The position numbers and the translations under genes are program-made. The notes under the pieces are model-generated. The model did no database searches, was not told the DNA's origin, and worked only from the letters and a program-made list of their open reading frames with translations. 64,000 nt of DNA from Gymnorhina tibicen. Taxonomy: Eukaryota > Chordata > Aves > Passeriformes > Artamidae. The DNA lies in assembly GCA_013399875.1 (NCBI GenBank), contig VXAZ01001058.1:2941377-3005376 (forward strand), in the 5' to 3' direction. Positions 1 to 21,900 of the stretch are shown here, piece by piece (positions within the stretch are counted from its first letter, which is position 1; every line of letters starts with the position of its first letter).

Positions 1-373
1 CTGCCTCGTTTCCTGTTTTCAAAGGAAATAAAACAGCTGCTGAGTGACTGAGAAAAAGGCAAAGCAGGCCACGAGACACCCGTTTCTGCCCCTTCCCTGC
101 CATGGGATCTTTGGGATGCTGAGCATGTATCATCTCTCCCCACATAAAAGGCTGGAAGTGCCATAAAAAGATGTTTTTCATCCCATCAGAACAGCAGGAT
201 ATTCCATGTCACAAAAACCCCATAAAGCAGTTACAGATCAGTCAGAGGGTGTGTGAATGTTGCAGTCATGGCACCCATGAAAGTTTCACAGCCTAACTAT
301 TTAATTTCTCCTCCAGAGCATCAGAAAAAGCTGCAAATGTCTTTTGGGGCCGAGGTGAGGTGATGACACTTAC

Positions 374-8920
<8,547 letters not shown>

Positions 8921-11900
8921 CTGCAAACACAGGGTGGGTCAGCCAGGCTCTCTGGAAAGCGGGATTTCCTGCTGGTCATTGTGCTACAGATTGATTTATT
9001 CATTCCATAGGGAATGGCGAAGCCAAGGGCAGTGGTGCAGGATGCACATTCACCCTGCCGCGGGACAGACCCCAGGCTGGAGCCAGCCTCAACCCCAGGG
9101 CTGCCGCCACTGCTCCTTCCACCCTTTTTATCTAAACACCTCCAGGGAATAACAACTCCATCATCTTCACTATGGAAATACTCCAAGGGGGTGGTTTTAA
9201 AGGGCAGGATCCAGAACTGTGCTATACTGGCGTAAGTGCCACTGAGTTCCCTACTTTACTGCTCATCACTGCCAACCCCGCCCAAACAAAGCAGTTCAGG
9301 GGCACAGGGACCCACTTACCAAGCGTGGGGTGCAGGACCAGCCCCCTGGCTCACTGCTTCCTCCCACAGCCCATCATTGCCAGCGATTTCTCTTCCTCGC
9401 CCTGTGGTCTTCTGTGCAAAACTCAGGTCCCCAAACCTTGAGACAGAGAAAACTATTAGCAACAAAGAATTAAAAAAAAAAAATCAAATAATCAAGTGAT
9501 AATTTAAAAAGAGGTGAAAATTATGTTAATTCACACGTGCTAGGCACCCCAGAGCACCTGGGGCTGTTCAATGGTTGGTTGGCTGTAAACCATCGCTCTT
9601 CCCTGCCCCAACACTGGTGCTGTTTTTAATTTCTAGGTTAACAAGTTGCCGCAGAAGGAAGCGAAAAAAATATCCTGAAACAACCAGCCCAGAAGCAGGA
9701 ACAGGGTTTGAGGCGTTTTTCTGCCTGGTTCCCACACCTCGACGAGGCGGCTGGTTAAAATTAGCTCCACTCATCTCCATTGAAGTTTCCATGCTGCACC
9801 CGCAGCACAACCACTCTGAATCAGCCCAGCAGAAATTATGGGTCAAGTACAGAAATCAAATCGTCTCCCCCGTCCTCGAGGCTTCACAGTGGCCTAATTG
9901 CTGTTTTCAACACTGATCTATAAACCGGAGCTTTTGTGCCCAAGTGGGATCGGCCTGGAGCTGAAGCCAACGCGGCACCGCTCGCTGCTCCGAGGCACGG
10001 AGAGGCGCAGGGATGGGGAGGCTATAAATAAGCCAACGAACAGCAACAAGGACAAACTATTCCAGAAACACTGGGTTTCGTGGGGCTGAATCCGCTCCTG
10101 CACAGGGCTTTGCTGGATGAGAGAGCCGGGAGCCACCAGCCAAGCCCAATTCCCCCTGCAATGCTGCTGGCAGCCTATGCAGCGTGTTTTAATGCACTCC
10201 CAAATGGATTAAAACAAACAGGCAGCCCCCCCCATTCATCCTGAATTCACAGGGATGCGTCTCAAGGCCATTTGCCTGGCTTGCTTTGGGCACCCCTCCA
10301 GTGGGCACATATAAATAGCTGCCCCGAAGCCAGAGCCGATCCGGAATGCTGTGCCCTCTACCCTCACCGTGCTCTGCGGCCGCACCAAAAAAGGCAGCTC
10401 ATCGGGGCAGCCTTGGGATGAAACCACCCCAGGAACACCGCTGGTAGCCACACCAGTCCCCAGCGGTGCCACAGCACGGCTGGGCATCCCATCCTACCCC
10501 CAGAGAATTGTCTGCATCCCAGTTTCCAAGGGTTCCTGATAAACTTTGCTGGGCTTGAGCAAAATTGAGTTATGAAGTCTCAGTCACACTTGAGAGCTGA
10601 GCGTGTCCTGGCTGGCGGGAGTTAATTGGCTTGACCAGGATAAACATATCAAGTCTGATTAATTCGAGCAGGCTCTGTAAACTAAAAGTCATCCAAGCCC
10701 CATCGTAACATCAGCTGGAGTGGGAAATCAGAGGGGTTTTCCCCTCTGAGTGCGTGCAAAGGGTCAGAGGATGGGAATTTTCAGAAACTGCCCTCTGAGA
10801 TGACACCTCCCCTGAGAGAAACCCAAAAGTGGGGTCACACTGTTGAACACAGCCCTGTTATCCTTAATAAGCACATGAGGAGGCTGAGGAGGAGGAGGAG
10901 GAGGTGGAGAACAGCTGTATTCCCAGCCAGAGAGAAAAGTAAAATAGCTGAAACGACGGCAATAATCCCAAAGAGAGGAAATACAGCCTGGGGGCTTTGG
11001 CTTCACCAACCCATTCGGGCCCTTGCCTGGGGAAAAGCAGCACATTCTGGTATGAACTCCAGCAGATACTTATGTAAAAGGGAGCAGCACATGCCCACAA
11101 AATCCTCAGGAAATATAACAGCCTGGTGTATAGGAATGATTTATCGGCACAGCTTTTGGCTGCAATCCATATATAACCCATAGCGGCTGCAGCAGGATTA
11201 TCGAAGCAATCAGTCTCGCATCTAATTCAGCAAGGAGGGGGATATTAAAATGAAAAGAGGTCCGTGAAACCCTGGCAGCAGCTCTCCCTCTCGCTCAGCG
11301 TCCACGTGGCTTGAGCGGAAGCGAATGGGAGTGAAATCAGCCCCCGCGAGGGTGAGGGATTTTCACAGCCCCCTCGGGCCGCCCCAGCCCTTGCTGAGAG
11401 CGCGTGGGCCCTGCCTGGACCCTGCTGGATGCGGCCACCTCCAGAGGGGAACATGCTGACCGATTCCGGGCGAGTGCGGAGGGTGACACCTCGCAGCCAG
11501 CCCCGGCTGCACGGATTTAAATCGGAGCACACGCATGCCTCAGCCTGCCCTTCCCTCCCCAGAGCTGTTTCTCTCCCCAGATGCAGGGGCCGCACACTCG
11601 CCTTCCCCACACGTGCTTCCCTGTGGCAAGGCAGACACGGTGTCGGGATCAGACCCTCCCAAGGGGGTAAGACTTGGCGGCAGCTCAGCAGTGACCCCTC
11701 CACCCATCCTTCCGTGGGGGTCAGATCGCAAACCACAACTTAAGCTGCTTATAACAAAACTGAACTCAAAACACCGAAACCAGGGCTGATTTGACTCGCA
11801 GAGATTCTCCCCTGCTACTGCTGAAGGTTGGTTAAAAGCCAAGCAGGGCCAGCCTGGGGCAGTTATTGGTCTCCCTGGGCAGAGTCCAGTGGCTATTTTG

Positions 11901-13259
11901 CTTTCCCCGGTCACGGTCAGCGGTGGAAGTGCCCGTGCCAAGAGTGGTGTCATCTGCAGCAACGGGGGCATCGATCACAGTTTCCCTTCCTACGGGTGAG
12001 CGCAGACCTTGCCAGAAATATATTAGTCACTGTAGTATACAAAGACCATATGCATCCCCCACCTGACTTTTAATGGGAAAAAAATCTCTCAGCAGCTTCT
12101 CTGGAAGTCAGAGGACACCCAAATTTATGAGATACTGGAAACAGGCACCCATGAGGACAGGTCCCTGTCCCAAACATCGCCCATCTAGGACAGGTCCCTG
12201 TGCCCAAGCAGCACAGCTTTTCATCACCCCCGGGGTGAATGGAAGAGCCTCCTGCACTGCCTGGCCCAGCCAACACAGGGTAGAAAGAACTGGGGAAAAA
12301 ATGCAAAGCCAGGCTGGTAGCATTGTATTGTCACAACACCCAGCAGCAGGTTTCAATAGGAGGCACAAAAACATCTTTACTAAAGTTTTTTTATAATTTT
12401 GAGGATACTGCCTAATACTGCTGAAACAATATATAATGAGCATCCCAAAAGAGCACAAGCTCCAGAGATGATGTTGAGCACGGGCCAGGATGAGCTCAGG
12501 GCACCTCCATCACCTTGTCCAGCACTGCCAAGCGACTCCCAGCTTTCCTGGAAACATCAGCTCCAGCCCATGATGCCCACAAGAGAGGAAACGAGAGCAG
12601 CTCTGCACTTCAAAAGACATTAGGGCCGAGTTGAAAGCAAAGGCTCCTCCAAATTACCTCCCCAAAGTGGTAACAGCCTTCCCCAGAACGGCACTGGTCC
12701 ATCAGACACCCCTCAGAGCACACTCAGGTATGGGCTTTCGGGGTTTGTTGGCTGTTTTTCCCAAGAGGAAGTGCTTATGGAGAGGGGCCAGGAGAAGGAC
12801 AGGGCTCCTTCCCCCAGGAGAGGGGCTGTCTCTCTGGTTGCGGGCCATGAAGGCAACTCCGGTGCCCACAGTCACCACACATCCTCTCCCCACCACGCTC
12901 CCCCTGGCCCTGAGGACAACCTGGTCCTGTCCCCGGGGTTGGTTTCTGCCCCTGCAGCATTGCAGTCAGCCCACAGCTCCATCACACGAGCTTCCTGTGG
13001 TCATGTCACTTCTGCTCTTGGTCTTGACTGTTACCTTCATGCTCCTGATGCTCTGTGCCGTGCACGTGGCTGCAGGGCTGCATCCCACTTCCTAACCGCG
13101 CTCTGTCACTCGCAGCAACCCAACCTGTGGCTTCTAATGCGACCTGCCCCCTGTACACAGTCGTTCCACCAGCTCCATCCCCTTCATCTTTTCCTGGACT
13201 CCCACTTGCCTCTTGACCGTAAAAATCCTCTCTTTGCCCAACCCCATGGCCTATCTTTC
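8921..13259 (-). other. CAMKK2 5' intron, no recognised coding exon
   Basis: Lies between the first recognised coding exon and the CpG island. No conserved protein, tRNA or clear interspersed repeat was recognised. A short (GGA)n run is at about 10,887-10,908. Non-coding 5' UTR exons could be present but cannot be placed from sequence alone. Confidence 0.6.
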
Positions 13260-13559
13260 CCTGGCACCCCCGGTCCCGGCCCTCCACCCCCGGGCAGGAG
13301 CCGCGTGGGGTCTGTGGGACACGCGGTGTGGCCACCCGGCCCCATCGCCGCGCCCGGGGTGCCGCCACCCGCCGGGTCCCGCGGCACGTGTCGGGGCCGG
13401 CGGCGGGATGTCCGCGGGGCCCGGGCGGCCACGGCGCAGCTCCCCGGCGCGGGATGGGGAAATGACAGCACCGAGCCCGCACCGCCGGGGTGTCCGCACA
13501 GGCCGGCCGCGAGAGAGCCCCGTCCGGAGGCGATGCCGTTCTCCGCCCGGAGAGCAGCC

Positions 13560-13595
13560 CCATCCCCGGCTCCATCCCCGGCTCCATCCCCGGCC
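13560..13595. repeat. 12-bp tandem repeat, three copies
   Basis: Three adjacent copies of CCATCCCCGGCT, the last with one change, inside the CAMKK2 CpG island. Confidence 0.9.
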
Positions 13596-13700
13596 CGGCC
13601 GCCCCCGCCCGCCCGGNCCCCGCAGCTCCCGCCGCGCTGGGCCGGAGCGCGGCTGCCCGGCGCCGCCTTCGCTTTCGGTTCCGCTCCGGCGGCGGCAGCG

Positions 13701-13764
13701 AGGGAAGGAGGGAGGGAAGGAGGGAGGGAGCGATGGAAGGAGGGGAGGGAGGGAGAGAGGGAGG
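13701..13764 (+). repeat. Purine-only GGGA/GGAA-rich tract
   Basis: About 64 bases almost entirely A and G on the plus strand, with many GGG runs (AGGGAAGGAGGGAGGG type). It could form a G-quadruplex or triplex. It lies in the CpG island, on the strand opposite CAMKK2 transcription. Confidence 0.85.
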
Positions 13765-14060
13765 CCCCGCTCCGCCCCGGGGAAGGGCAGGTTTTCCCCC
13801 GGGCAGCCGCATCCTGCCCGCCCGCCCCCTGTAAGCCGCTCTTGGGATGTGTTTTGTTCTTTTGTTTATTCATAAATTTTTTTTCCCAGTGTTTTATTCT
13901 CCCCGGGCCGCGCGGCCCCGCGTCACCTCCCCGCGGGATGCAGCGCGGGGCCCCGGCCGGTCCCGCTGCCGCCGAGCCCCACTGCGGGCTCCCCGCGTCC
14001 GCCTCGGAGGGACACGAGCCCCGGCCTCCCCCGCCGCCGCCTCCTCCCCCTGCCCCCGTG

Positions 14061-15112
14061 CAAACACTGGGCTTCCAGCGCCAGGTCGGCTGGGGGCAAA
14101 CCGGGTTACCTGCGCCAGTTCCCCCGGACTGAGCGATTGCCCAAATCATCACCTAAAGGGCAGGTTGGGAAAGCAGTTGTTTGGAAATGTCAGAGGCCAC
14201 CACCAAACAGTTCCCACACAAGTTGCGGCTCTGTAGCGCTGAGACAGAGCTCACGGGCACGGCCTTTAACACTCTGGCTGGCACCAGCCCTCGGTCCATT
14301 TTTTGGGGTTTGTTATTTCCATCCAGCACCCTTTCTGCACCAAGCTCACCCGCGGTTTTCTTTTCATGAAGCAACAGCTTCAGCCTTGAGCAGATGCAAA
14401 TGCCGCAGCCGCCCAAACCCTCTTCCTCAATTTGCTTTAAGACTCGTTTGTGGGCACCACTTTGACACACTGTAGAGCTCCCCAGAGCAGAGCCAGGCCC
14501 CCATACCAGCTCTGTAGATAAACGCTGTATTTCTGACCAGAATCTTGACAGCCACTCTAAAAATCAGGTTTATCCACTTACCGTAATGCGGTGGGTGCTC
14601 CAAACATTTTAGGGATTGAACTCCTCGATGTCGGTTAAAACACAGCTGAGAGGGAGTGAGCCACCACCAGCGTTCCACAAAGCTGGGTTCCCCTTTGCTG
14701 TTGGGAACATCGTTTTAAAATCAAGGTTCTGATGATCTGCCAACAGCCCCGATGCAGCACTAATTAATGGAATGTGTAAACTAACACGGGACTGTCCTTG
14801 TCTCAACCACACCTTCGTGCTTCTCTTCCTCCTTACTTGGCCAGGCTCCAGCAGAACCTTTAGGTCTGGTCTGGCTTTCTCGTTGTTGACAATGCCACAG
14901 TTAAATCTACTGCTTCCAGGCAGGGTATCTGCCGGTGTTTAATGATATTCAGCTTTTATACAGGCACTAGGTGACTGGCACCCACAAAAGGTTTACACTC
15001 ACATAAGTGCAATCCCACGGGCCCTCAAATCCCACACTACAGCCAAAATGAAATTTTCTTCCCAAATGAGGATCTCATTGCTAGCAGTCAATGCCAGCAC
15101 ATCACATATTCA
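14061..15112. other. Intergenic, nothing recognised
   Basis: Between the CAMKK2 CpG island and a CR1 fragment. No gene or repeat recognised. Confidence 0.6.
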
Positions 15113-15395
15113 GTTATAGAATGGTTTGGTTTAGAAAAGACCTCAAAGACCATCTCATGGGCAGGGACACCTTCCACTATCCCAGGTTGCTCCAAGCCCC
15201 ATCCAACCTGGTCTTGGACACTTCCAGGGATGGGACAGCCACAGCTTCTCTGGGCAACCTGTGCCAGGGTCTCCCCATGACAGTTTCCCCCCAGTATCCC
15301 ATCCAATCCTGCCCTCTGCCAGTGGGAAGCCATTCCCTTGACCTGTCACTCCAGGCCCTTGTCCAAAGTCCCTCTCCAGATTTCTTGGAGGCCCC
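15113..15395 (-). mobile_element. CR1 LINE fragment, 3' part
   Basis: On the plus strand it starts TAGAATGGTTTGGTT and continues with CTCATGGGCAGGGACACCTTCC and CAACCTGTGCCAGG. These are the reverse complement of the bird CR1 3' end. The 5' part is missing, as in most CR1 copies, so it is not autonomous. Confidence 0.88.
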
Positions 15396-15989
15396 TCCAG
15401 GTACTTCAGTCAGTTGTGATCTCTATCTATTCACCCATAAAAGCAGAGCAGGTGAATGATACACAGTGCTGATGGGAGAACACACACAATAAAAACATTT
15501 CAGCTGAGCTGGGGCTTCTGTTTCCCACTCTTCACTCTCCTCAGCTCAGCCCCCCTCTGCACAAGGACACATGAAACAACAGTGCCAGGACTTTTCACTG
15601 TTACACCTCTCTGAACCCAGTCTTTTTCCCTTCTGCCAGCACCATCTGTTTCTACAGCATAAACAGCAACTGCAGACAGGTTAAAGGCAAGGACACATTT
15701 TAAATGATACTCCCCCTTCCATACCACTTAAAAAGTGCACAAAGGAGCTTTGCCTACATTTTCCACTATTTTTTGTACCCCTGTGTTCATAAAGCCTGCA
15801 CTGATTCTGGAAATGTCACTACTAAGAACAGAACACTACTTCTTCGTGACTGCACTACTCCCCTCAGTGTGTTTATAACACAGTCAAGAGGGTATTTTCT
15901 CTTTTTTCCCCATTAATTTCTTAATTTCAAATACAGAATAAAAGTGAAATGGGTGGAAAACTACGTCTGTGTTGGAAAACACAAGTTTG
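15396..15989. other. Intergenic, nothing recognised
   Basis: Unique-looking sequence downstream of the ANAPC5 polyadenylation signal. Confidence 0.6.
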
Positions 15990-18900
15990 TTCAAGAGCAG
16001 ACCACGATTTATTGGCAGTTATTTTGAAACACGGATGACCGAATACAATAAAAAGATATTCATAAAAAACAAGACAAAACAAAACCAAACCAGGAAAACA
16101 AACAAATCTCATCTTTAAATGCATCACTTGAAGGCGTTGATTAATGGGACACCATGTGCTGGCAGCTCCTGGTGCAACTGCCGGAACAACATGGCACATT
16201 TGTTCCTTTCCTGGGTCTTGCCGAGGGTGTGGAACAGCCGGGCTTGGAAGTAGAGAACGTCTCTGAGCTGCTCTTTGCAGTCCACTTTGGCAAAGTAAGT
16301 CTTGGCTTCATTTAGATTCAAGATAGCAGATTCCAAAGCTGTGGGAAAAAGGGGGACAGTCATATTTATGAAAATATCACAGTAACAACTCCAAGCAAGG
16401 CAGCTCAAGTCTAAGGAGCCCAATTATAAATTCCTCGGCTTTTCAAAACCATTTGTGTCTTAGCAACATGGTCTCTCAGCTAGTTTCTATTATTCAGCCT
16501 TTGCTGCAAAATATGTGTGTGAAAGTATGCAGATAAACAACGTTCCATTATAAACATCTGTTGAACAACTAATTCCAAATTAATTTTGTATCCAATAACA
16601 AGGTAACACACTCCGGTGTAGCAGGACTTCGGTACAGACAGCGGTTTGCACTTCTGAGCAGAGTTTCAGAGAGAATTACTCTTCACACTACCTTCAATCT
16701 TCTTTTGTGGAGTGTAGGAAGCCGCAGAAGCCACCTGACATTTGGCCACCAAGAACATGGCACAGCCTTTGTCCAGGACGGCTCCGTGGGCCAAGACAGG
16801 TTCTATTGCCATGTGCAGGATATTCAGGGCTTGTTCAGGAATGCCAAGGATCAGCTGAAAGAGAAATACTTGCTGGTCTCACACTGGAATCCACTGGTAT
16901 GAGCAGCTTCTTCAGGGAACACCAACACAAGCCATGTCTGTTTCTAATAACACCATGTAACACACACAATTTTTTTTCAACTTTTCCCCACATAATCTTC
17001 TTTTAAATCAAAACTTGTCAGTAGAAATGAGCTGCTCGCTGAAATGACTGGGAATGGCTTCTCCACTCAGTCAGTGCTGACAGCCACATCTCTCACAATA
17101 AACAATATAACTGAACTCATTAGCAGCATTATTTTTAATACACAAGCCAACCTGTGCTACTAGGAAGCCAAAATACCAGCATAAAAAAATAACTGAAGAT
17201 GTTAAGTCAGGGGAGATTTATGCTGCTTAATTATATGCAATAACTATACATTTTAGTGATACACATGAAACTCAACTTTTATTAACTTCCTCAAAAGCTT
17301 TTACATTCAGAGTATGCTTCTTCAGAACCAATAATTTAATTCCAACAAGGTTGTGTTCTTAAATCTCACAGGAGTAAAAACAGCATCCAGATCCCCAGAA
17401 TAAATGTTGCCCTGCAGCCCTGTGAAAACACAAATCAGACCTACCTGGGAGAAAGCCAAGTTCAGCACAGTTTCAGAAGCCAAGTACTGCAGGCTGTATT
17501 CCCGAGCGAGGGCCAGAGCCTGGAGCAGCACCGGCAGCGCGATGGTGTGGCACGAGGATCTCCAGTACAGCTCTGCTATGGACAGCAGCACGCTAACCAA
17601 ACAGGGGCAAACAGTTACACACCTCTACTCTGGATGAAAAATGTCCGCTTGTTTCCCAGGGAATTATTCCATCCATAATGGTATTGGTTTCATTATGAAT
17701 TATGCTGCTGCATATACAATAAATTTAAATTACGCCCTTAAGAGGAGATGCCACAGACATACAAAAGATTAAATAACATTGTAGCTCTCTCAAGATTTCC
17801 ACCAAGGTAGAACTACGCACACACACACATTCCCATTCCTCATTTATTTTAGATGCAGTGTTTTCTTCTTCCATGAACCTTCCTGGAACTTTAAGTTTAC
17901 CACCGTTCAGTTTACATATTAAAAATAAGTAGGTTTCAATGCAACAATATTTTGAGGATTCCTCCATACTGTGATTAATAACTGAAATGACTCTGTAATC
18001 TCGGAATCACAGCAGGTAATTGAAGCCTAGTGAAGTCTGAACACAGACAAACTGAAATGGCTGCTTCTAATCACTGCAAAGTGGCTTTAATACTCTGAAA
18101 ATGAAACATTCTTACCTAATCACCATCTCGGTGTTCTTGATTTTCTGGCAGTGGATCAACAATTTCTGCAGAAGTTTGTGTGCCTCTGACATTTGATTTT
18201 GGGCTTTCAATACAATGGCTTTTCTGTCGTGGTAGAAAGAAAACATCACTGTATTTTTGTATTTCAGATAGAATTCTGCTCTTCAGAACACAGTAAAACA
18301 GGTCTCTATTTTGTGACCTGTGTTTCTTGTAACTGCAGACTGGCACCCTGACAAAGTGTACACATGCTGCACACGCAGACAGGAGGAAAAACAGATCTCC
18401 CTGGTGCCAACTGGACAACTCCCAGGCAGAAAGGATCAAACTCATAAAACAGCTTTAGATAGAAACCAGGGATTGCCAAAACCAAAGGCCAAACAGGCAG
18501 CAGAAGTGGGAGGCCATGCAAGCTTAGAAAGCACAAGTAATTATCTGTGAGAAAAACAGGTATGAGGTAAAGCAGCTAAAATTGGCCTGAGCTACCAAGG
18601 ATACGGAGCAACAGGAAAATGGAGAACAGGGAAGTCAGGACCAAATGCACAGCAGTGGGGGATGGGTACAAATGCCCTGAACCAGACACTGAGCAGAATA
18701 TTTAAAGATCAGGGAATTCATGATCAGTCCAATTCCAGAAGGACAAGCATCAGGTCCCACAGCTTGAATGCTGATCTTCCGGCTGACTGGCACTGGCTGC
18801 TGTTAGGTGTTTTGCCTCTTTGAAAATCAACAAGAAATTCTTTTAAGACTAAACTGGTTTTCATACTCACCAAATAACAAGCTCTAACTGTAACTATTTT

Positions 18901-21900
18901 TAACACGTCGTTCTCATTTAGAAACAAAAACTCATTAAGGTGAGTGAAAAAAAACCACATTGTTCCATTTTGGAGGTGTAGAAAGCAGGCCACAGAGGAA
19001 TTCGCTCAAGGCCTGAGCTCCCTCCCCAGCTATTTGACATAAAAATCTGCTTTGTGCTCAGGTTTGAGTACAGCAGATTTTGAAGAAGTTACCACAACGG
19101 ATTCACAGCTCTAGCATAACACTAACTTCAGCTATCCCAGTTCTTAAAACATCCAGAGAAGCAACTACAAATTATTATTGCAGGACATGCTCTAAGGGAA
19201 TACCCTACAACATGACTTTAACTAGTTCTGGAAAGGGAAAAATATGTAAGCACATGTGACTGCCAGTGATCATTTTGTTAAATTTTTCATTATCTTCATG
19301 GAACACACCTGCAAGCGCACGAAGATCCATGATTTCTTACCTGTATACACCTTCAATGCTATTAAGTGCTGTAATTCCTGCTACAAGAGAATCTGCTACG
19401 TGGTATCTGCCATCGTTCATGGCTCGCTCAAACTGTATTTTCTGATCAAACAGCATCCAAAGCTAAACAAAGAACATCCAGAAACAAGTTTTAGAAGTTG
19501 TGCCTGCTCATCTTCTAATCCCAGGTTAGAATTTACTTTTTATTTTCCCCTGCGGGCATTTATGTCTAGACACACTAACTCCACTGCTCAGTTATTGGAT
19601 TTACTGAATTACTGTCCTCAACAGAAATGCTCAGGTCTGGATTAATGTTTCAATATCGAAGCTCACCTACTTGACTGCATTTTAAGTAAAAAGGCTCTTT
19701 TAAATCATTACTAATGATTTGAGACTTGTAGAGAAGTAGACTTGTTCTGCAGTGAAAAGAGAAGGATCACACTACATTAATGGGATCTTGAACACTTCAA
19801 CGTAAATATTACCTTATAGACTCCCGTGGCAATGTTGCCCAGAGTCACACAAAAACCAGGTTGTCAGCCTATTATCACAGTTATTTCTGGATTGTAATAT
19901 ATCAAAATAAGCAGCACTAATTAAACAGAACTTTGAAGCTCCAAATCAATGCAGAGCATTTAACTGCTTTATGTGCTCATGAAGCAGATGTATATTCCTC
20001 TGTTCATGAAATTTCTACTTAAACAGTTTCATCTTAGGAGGCTGTGGTGAGAGAAATGTCTCACCAGTCTGAAAACAACACAGGCAGCTTTTCCATGCTT
20101 TTGTAAAAAAGCTGATGCTGCACAGCTTCCCATGAGGACGAGCCAAGGGAAATGAGAAAACGTACAGCCCAAGGCACACAGAGGAAGATTCAGGAGCAGT
20201 GCGATTCAGATCCTACTGTGTAAGTTACATAACTTACAGGCTGAATGCTAAGTATTCTACCTGTGCATGCTGACTGTTGGGAGGGAATCTCTCCTTTAGG
20301 TGTTTCAGTATTTCAGAAGCAGCTGCGAAGTACCCCTGCAACACAGAACAACACTGATTAACGCACCAGGGCGGGCCCTGCTCCCCTCCCTTTCAGCACA
20401 ACCCTCAGGGAAGGGATTTGCCAAGCAAACACCCTGCATTGTCTCTGCCCCCAGAGCAGGCGTTAAAGGCTGAAAAAACCACAAGTCAAGTCTTGCACCC
20501 TGTGTCAGTAACACCCACACGTCCTCTCACCAAATGCCACTTTGTGCAAGTAGCCCTAAAGCTCACCTGCTCGGCGTGCAGCTCTGCCAGGTGACACAAC
20601 ACCACGGCAAAGGACTCGGTGTTGTTCTGCTGAACGCCCACGTTCACAGCCTCCAGACTGTTCATGCTCAGCAAGGTCTGGGCTTGTTGAAGTGCCATGG
20701 TGCTTGTGCAAGAGAAGTATCTTTTAGTTTTTGAGTAGCAAACAACAACCATTTTTAATCTACGCTCTTGTTATGACAATAGTCTACATTGTCTGGTTAA
20801 GCCAAGGGTCTGGGGAGAAGGAAAACTTGTAAAACAACTGCTATCCAAGGACTCTGGACTGTGCAGGCACAGCAAGTACTACAGACTGAAAGCTGCACAC
20901 AGCCAAAGAACAGACATGCTGAAAGTGGGGGCACGGGAACAATTTATGATCTATTTGCCACTACTAAATGGAAACTCTATCTCTTCTTCAGGATGAGCTT
21001 TAAAGGAACACAAGAGAATGGAAATAATTGCACTCAGCCTGTACTGAATCACAGTCTGATTGCTTTATTTTAGTGCACTGGAGAGACACAGTCACTTGTT
21101 ACACCTAGATAAATGCAATGTGTGCTAATCCAGGGGTTCCAAACAAAGCAAATACCTGCGGCCGTATAATCTCCAAATGGCTGTTTTCTGTGCTATGCTG
21201 ATGTCAATGAGCTCTGACAGGCTGTGCTTCCAGTGCAACAGATCGGAATCTTTTAAGGCATCCATTAGTTTGTTGGCAGCCTTTCCTGCAAAAGCTCTTT
21301 GCTGAACCAAGGACTGTATTCCCAAGGAAGCAAGATACTGGGAAGAAGGAAAAAAACATACCTACAGCGTTGGAAGACAACAGAGTACCCCAGGCTTGCA
21401 AATTACACTGGAGCAGAGTTCTAAACTACTAAAAAAGAATCCCAAAAAGACAGCACAGACAAAGGAACACTGCTCCAGGCATTTCTTTAAATACTCACTT
21501 ATGCACACCCACACATATGTGAATGTCATTTTGTTGGATGTGAAAGGTAATTTCCACTCCCCCACACAGAAATCTTATGGAGGAGGACAGGACCAGTACC
21601 TGGATTTCTTCAGAACTGCTGTGAAAACAGAGCCTTTGCTTTCCTTCCCTTCCCCACAAAGAGGCCATGTCGGCTCCCATCTCCCAACAACAGCAGTTGA
21701 GTTCATTTTAGAACAATTCTCTTAACAAAGGAATTGTGGATTTGGGGAAGACAGAACTAAACATTAACAGACAACAGATCCGGGGCACAAACTACCAAAG
21801 GGGAGGGCTGCCCTGCAAGATTTCACAGAGCTGTACAGGTAAATGTGTTCAAAGCCCCGCCAGAGGCATCAGCACTGAGCTTCAGGGAAGGTGGAGGCCT

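Larger units (their letters stand above)
13260..14060 (-). promoter_or_regulatory. CAMKK2: CpG island, probable CAMKK2 promoter
   Basis: Very GC-rich and CpG-dense, lying immediately 5' of CAMKK2 in the minus direction and downstream of the ANAPC5 3' end. It holds a 12-bp tandem repeat (13,560-13,595), one ambiguous base at 13,617 and a purine tract (13,701-13,764). The exact transcription start and first exon cannot be fixed; GT sites in the minus direction at about 13,926 and 14,107 are possible donors. Confidence 0.75.

Noticed and set aside
331..373. Possible CAMKK2 acceptor at 331-333 after the exon 14 donor
   Set aside because: The intron would be only 43 bp, too short for normal vertebrate splicing, and would give an immediate stop.
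12771..14132. 453-codon plus-strand open frame across the CAMKK2 CpG island
   Set aside because: Composed of low-complexity Pro/Arg/Ala from GC-rich DNA, contains the ambiguous base, and matches no protein family. It is a by-product of GC content.
13006..14152. Long minus-strand open frames in the same island
   Set aside because: Same compositional artefact with poly-Gly and Pro-rich stretches. Could overlap a CAMKK2 5' UTR but is not supported as coding.
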